From assembly GCA_020631675.1 (NCBI GenBank), contig JAHDGT010000292.1:1-6174 (forward strand): a DNA stretch of 6,174 nt, given 5' to 3'. Of the stretch, positions 6,062 through 6,174 are shown piece after piece. Positions within the stretch are counted from its first letter, which is position 1, and each line of letters opens with the position of its first letter. The DNA comes from Bacteroidota bacterium (GTDB taxonomy: Bacteria > Bacteroidota > Bacteroidia > Chitinophagales > UBA2359). A program made the position numbers and the translations under genes. Below the pieces are notes generated by a model that was given only the letters and a program-made list of their open reading frames with translations, did no database searches and was not told the DNA's origin.

Positions 6062-6174
6062 TTAGAGCGTGTTTAGTAGTAGCTTCTTTAGTACGTCTAG
6101 AGCTTTACCAGAGTTTAGGCTTTCTTCGGCTTGTTCAATGCAATCGGTCCAAGATTGTTCGGGCAGTCTGCATT
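6062..6174 (-). CDS. trpD: Anthranilate phosphoribosyltransferase, C-terminal end only (partial)
   Basis: TrpD transfers phosphoribose from PRPP to anthranilate. Only the last 36 codons plus TAA (6062-6064) are in the window; the 5' part lies beyond the right edge. The visible peptide ends CIEQAEESLNSGKALDVLKK and then LLLNTL. The pattern AEESLxSGKALxxLxxL is the usual C-terminal helix of TrpD, where the gene product ends. Catalytic and PRPP-binding motifs are upstream and not visible, so the call rests on this signature and on position: directly before trpC in a trp operon, same strand. Confidence 0.88.
   Translation of the reverse strand, partial: CRLPEQSWTDCIEQAEESLNSGKALDVLKKLLLNTL

Overview
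The window reads as a piece of a Bacteroidota chromosome, possibly from the Chitinophagales/Sphingobacteriales side. The grounds are the protein style (for example YMVSSAATTG in TrpA), the trp gene order D-C-F-B-A with separate trpC and trpF, moderate GC content, and the near absence of Shine-Dalgarno sequences before most starts. The phylum is an inference from sequence character and no marker gene proves it. All seven genes lie on the minus strand, so transcription runs from high to low coordinates.

Right to left: the last 36 codons of trpD (6062-6174); a 97-bp gap carrying four degenerate heptamer repeats; then trpC, trpF and trpB packed tightly (gaps of 2 and 13 nt). A 310-bp gap full of inverted repeats (3000-3309) separates trpB from trpA. 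After trpA come a 162-bp near-palindrome (2012-2173), phoH with an unusually strong ribosome binding site, a textbook intrinsic terminator (722-757), and the start of a CoA-transferase alpha-subunit gene that runs off the left edge with only a few codons missing.

The trp genes form the distal part of a tryptophan operon. TrpD makes phosphoribosyl anthranilate, TrpF isomerises it, TrpC closes the indole ring to give indole-3-glycerol phosphate, and TrpA plus TrpB convert that to tryptophan with indole channelled between the subunits. The enzymes look intact, with catalytic residues in place. PhoH and the CoA-transferase are not part of this pathway.

The protein-coding content is ordinary. The non-coding DNA is more interesting: two structurally different inverted-repeat elements flank trpA, one of them separating it from its partner gene trpB. 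They resemble small non-autonomous repeats (MITE- or REP-like), but copy number cannot be judged from this window. I saw no tRNA, rRNA, CRISPR array, transposase gene or new protein system.
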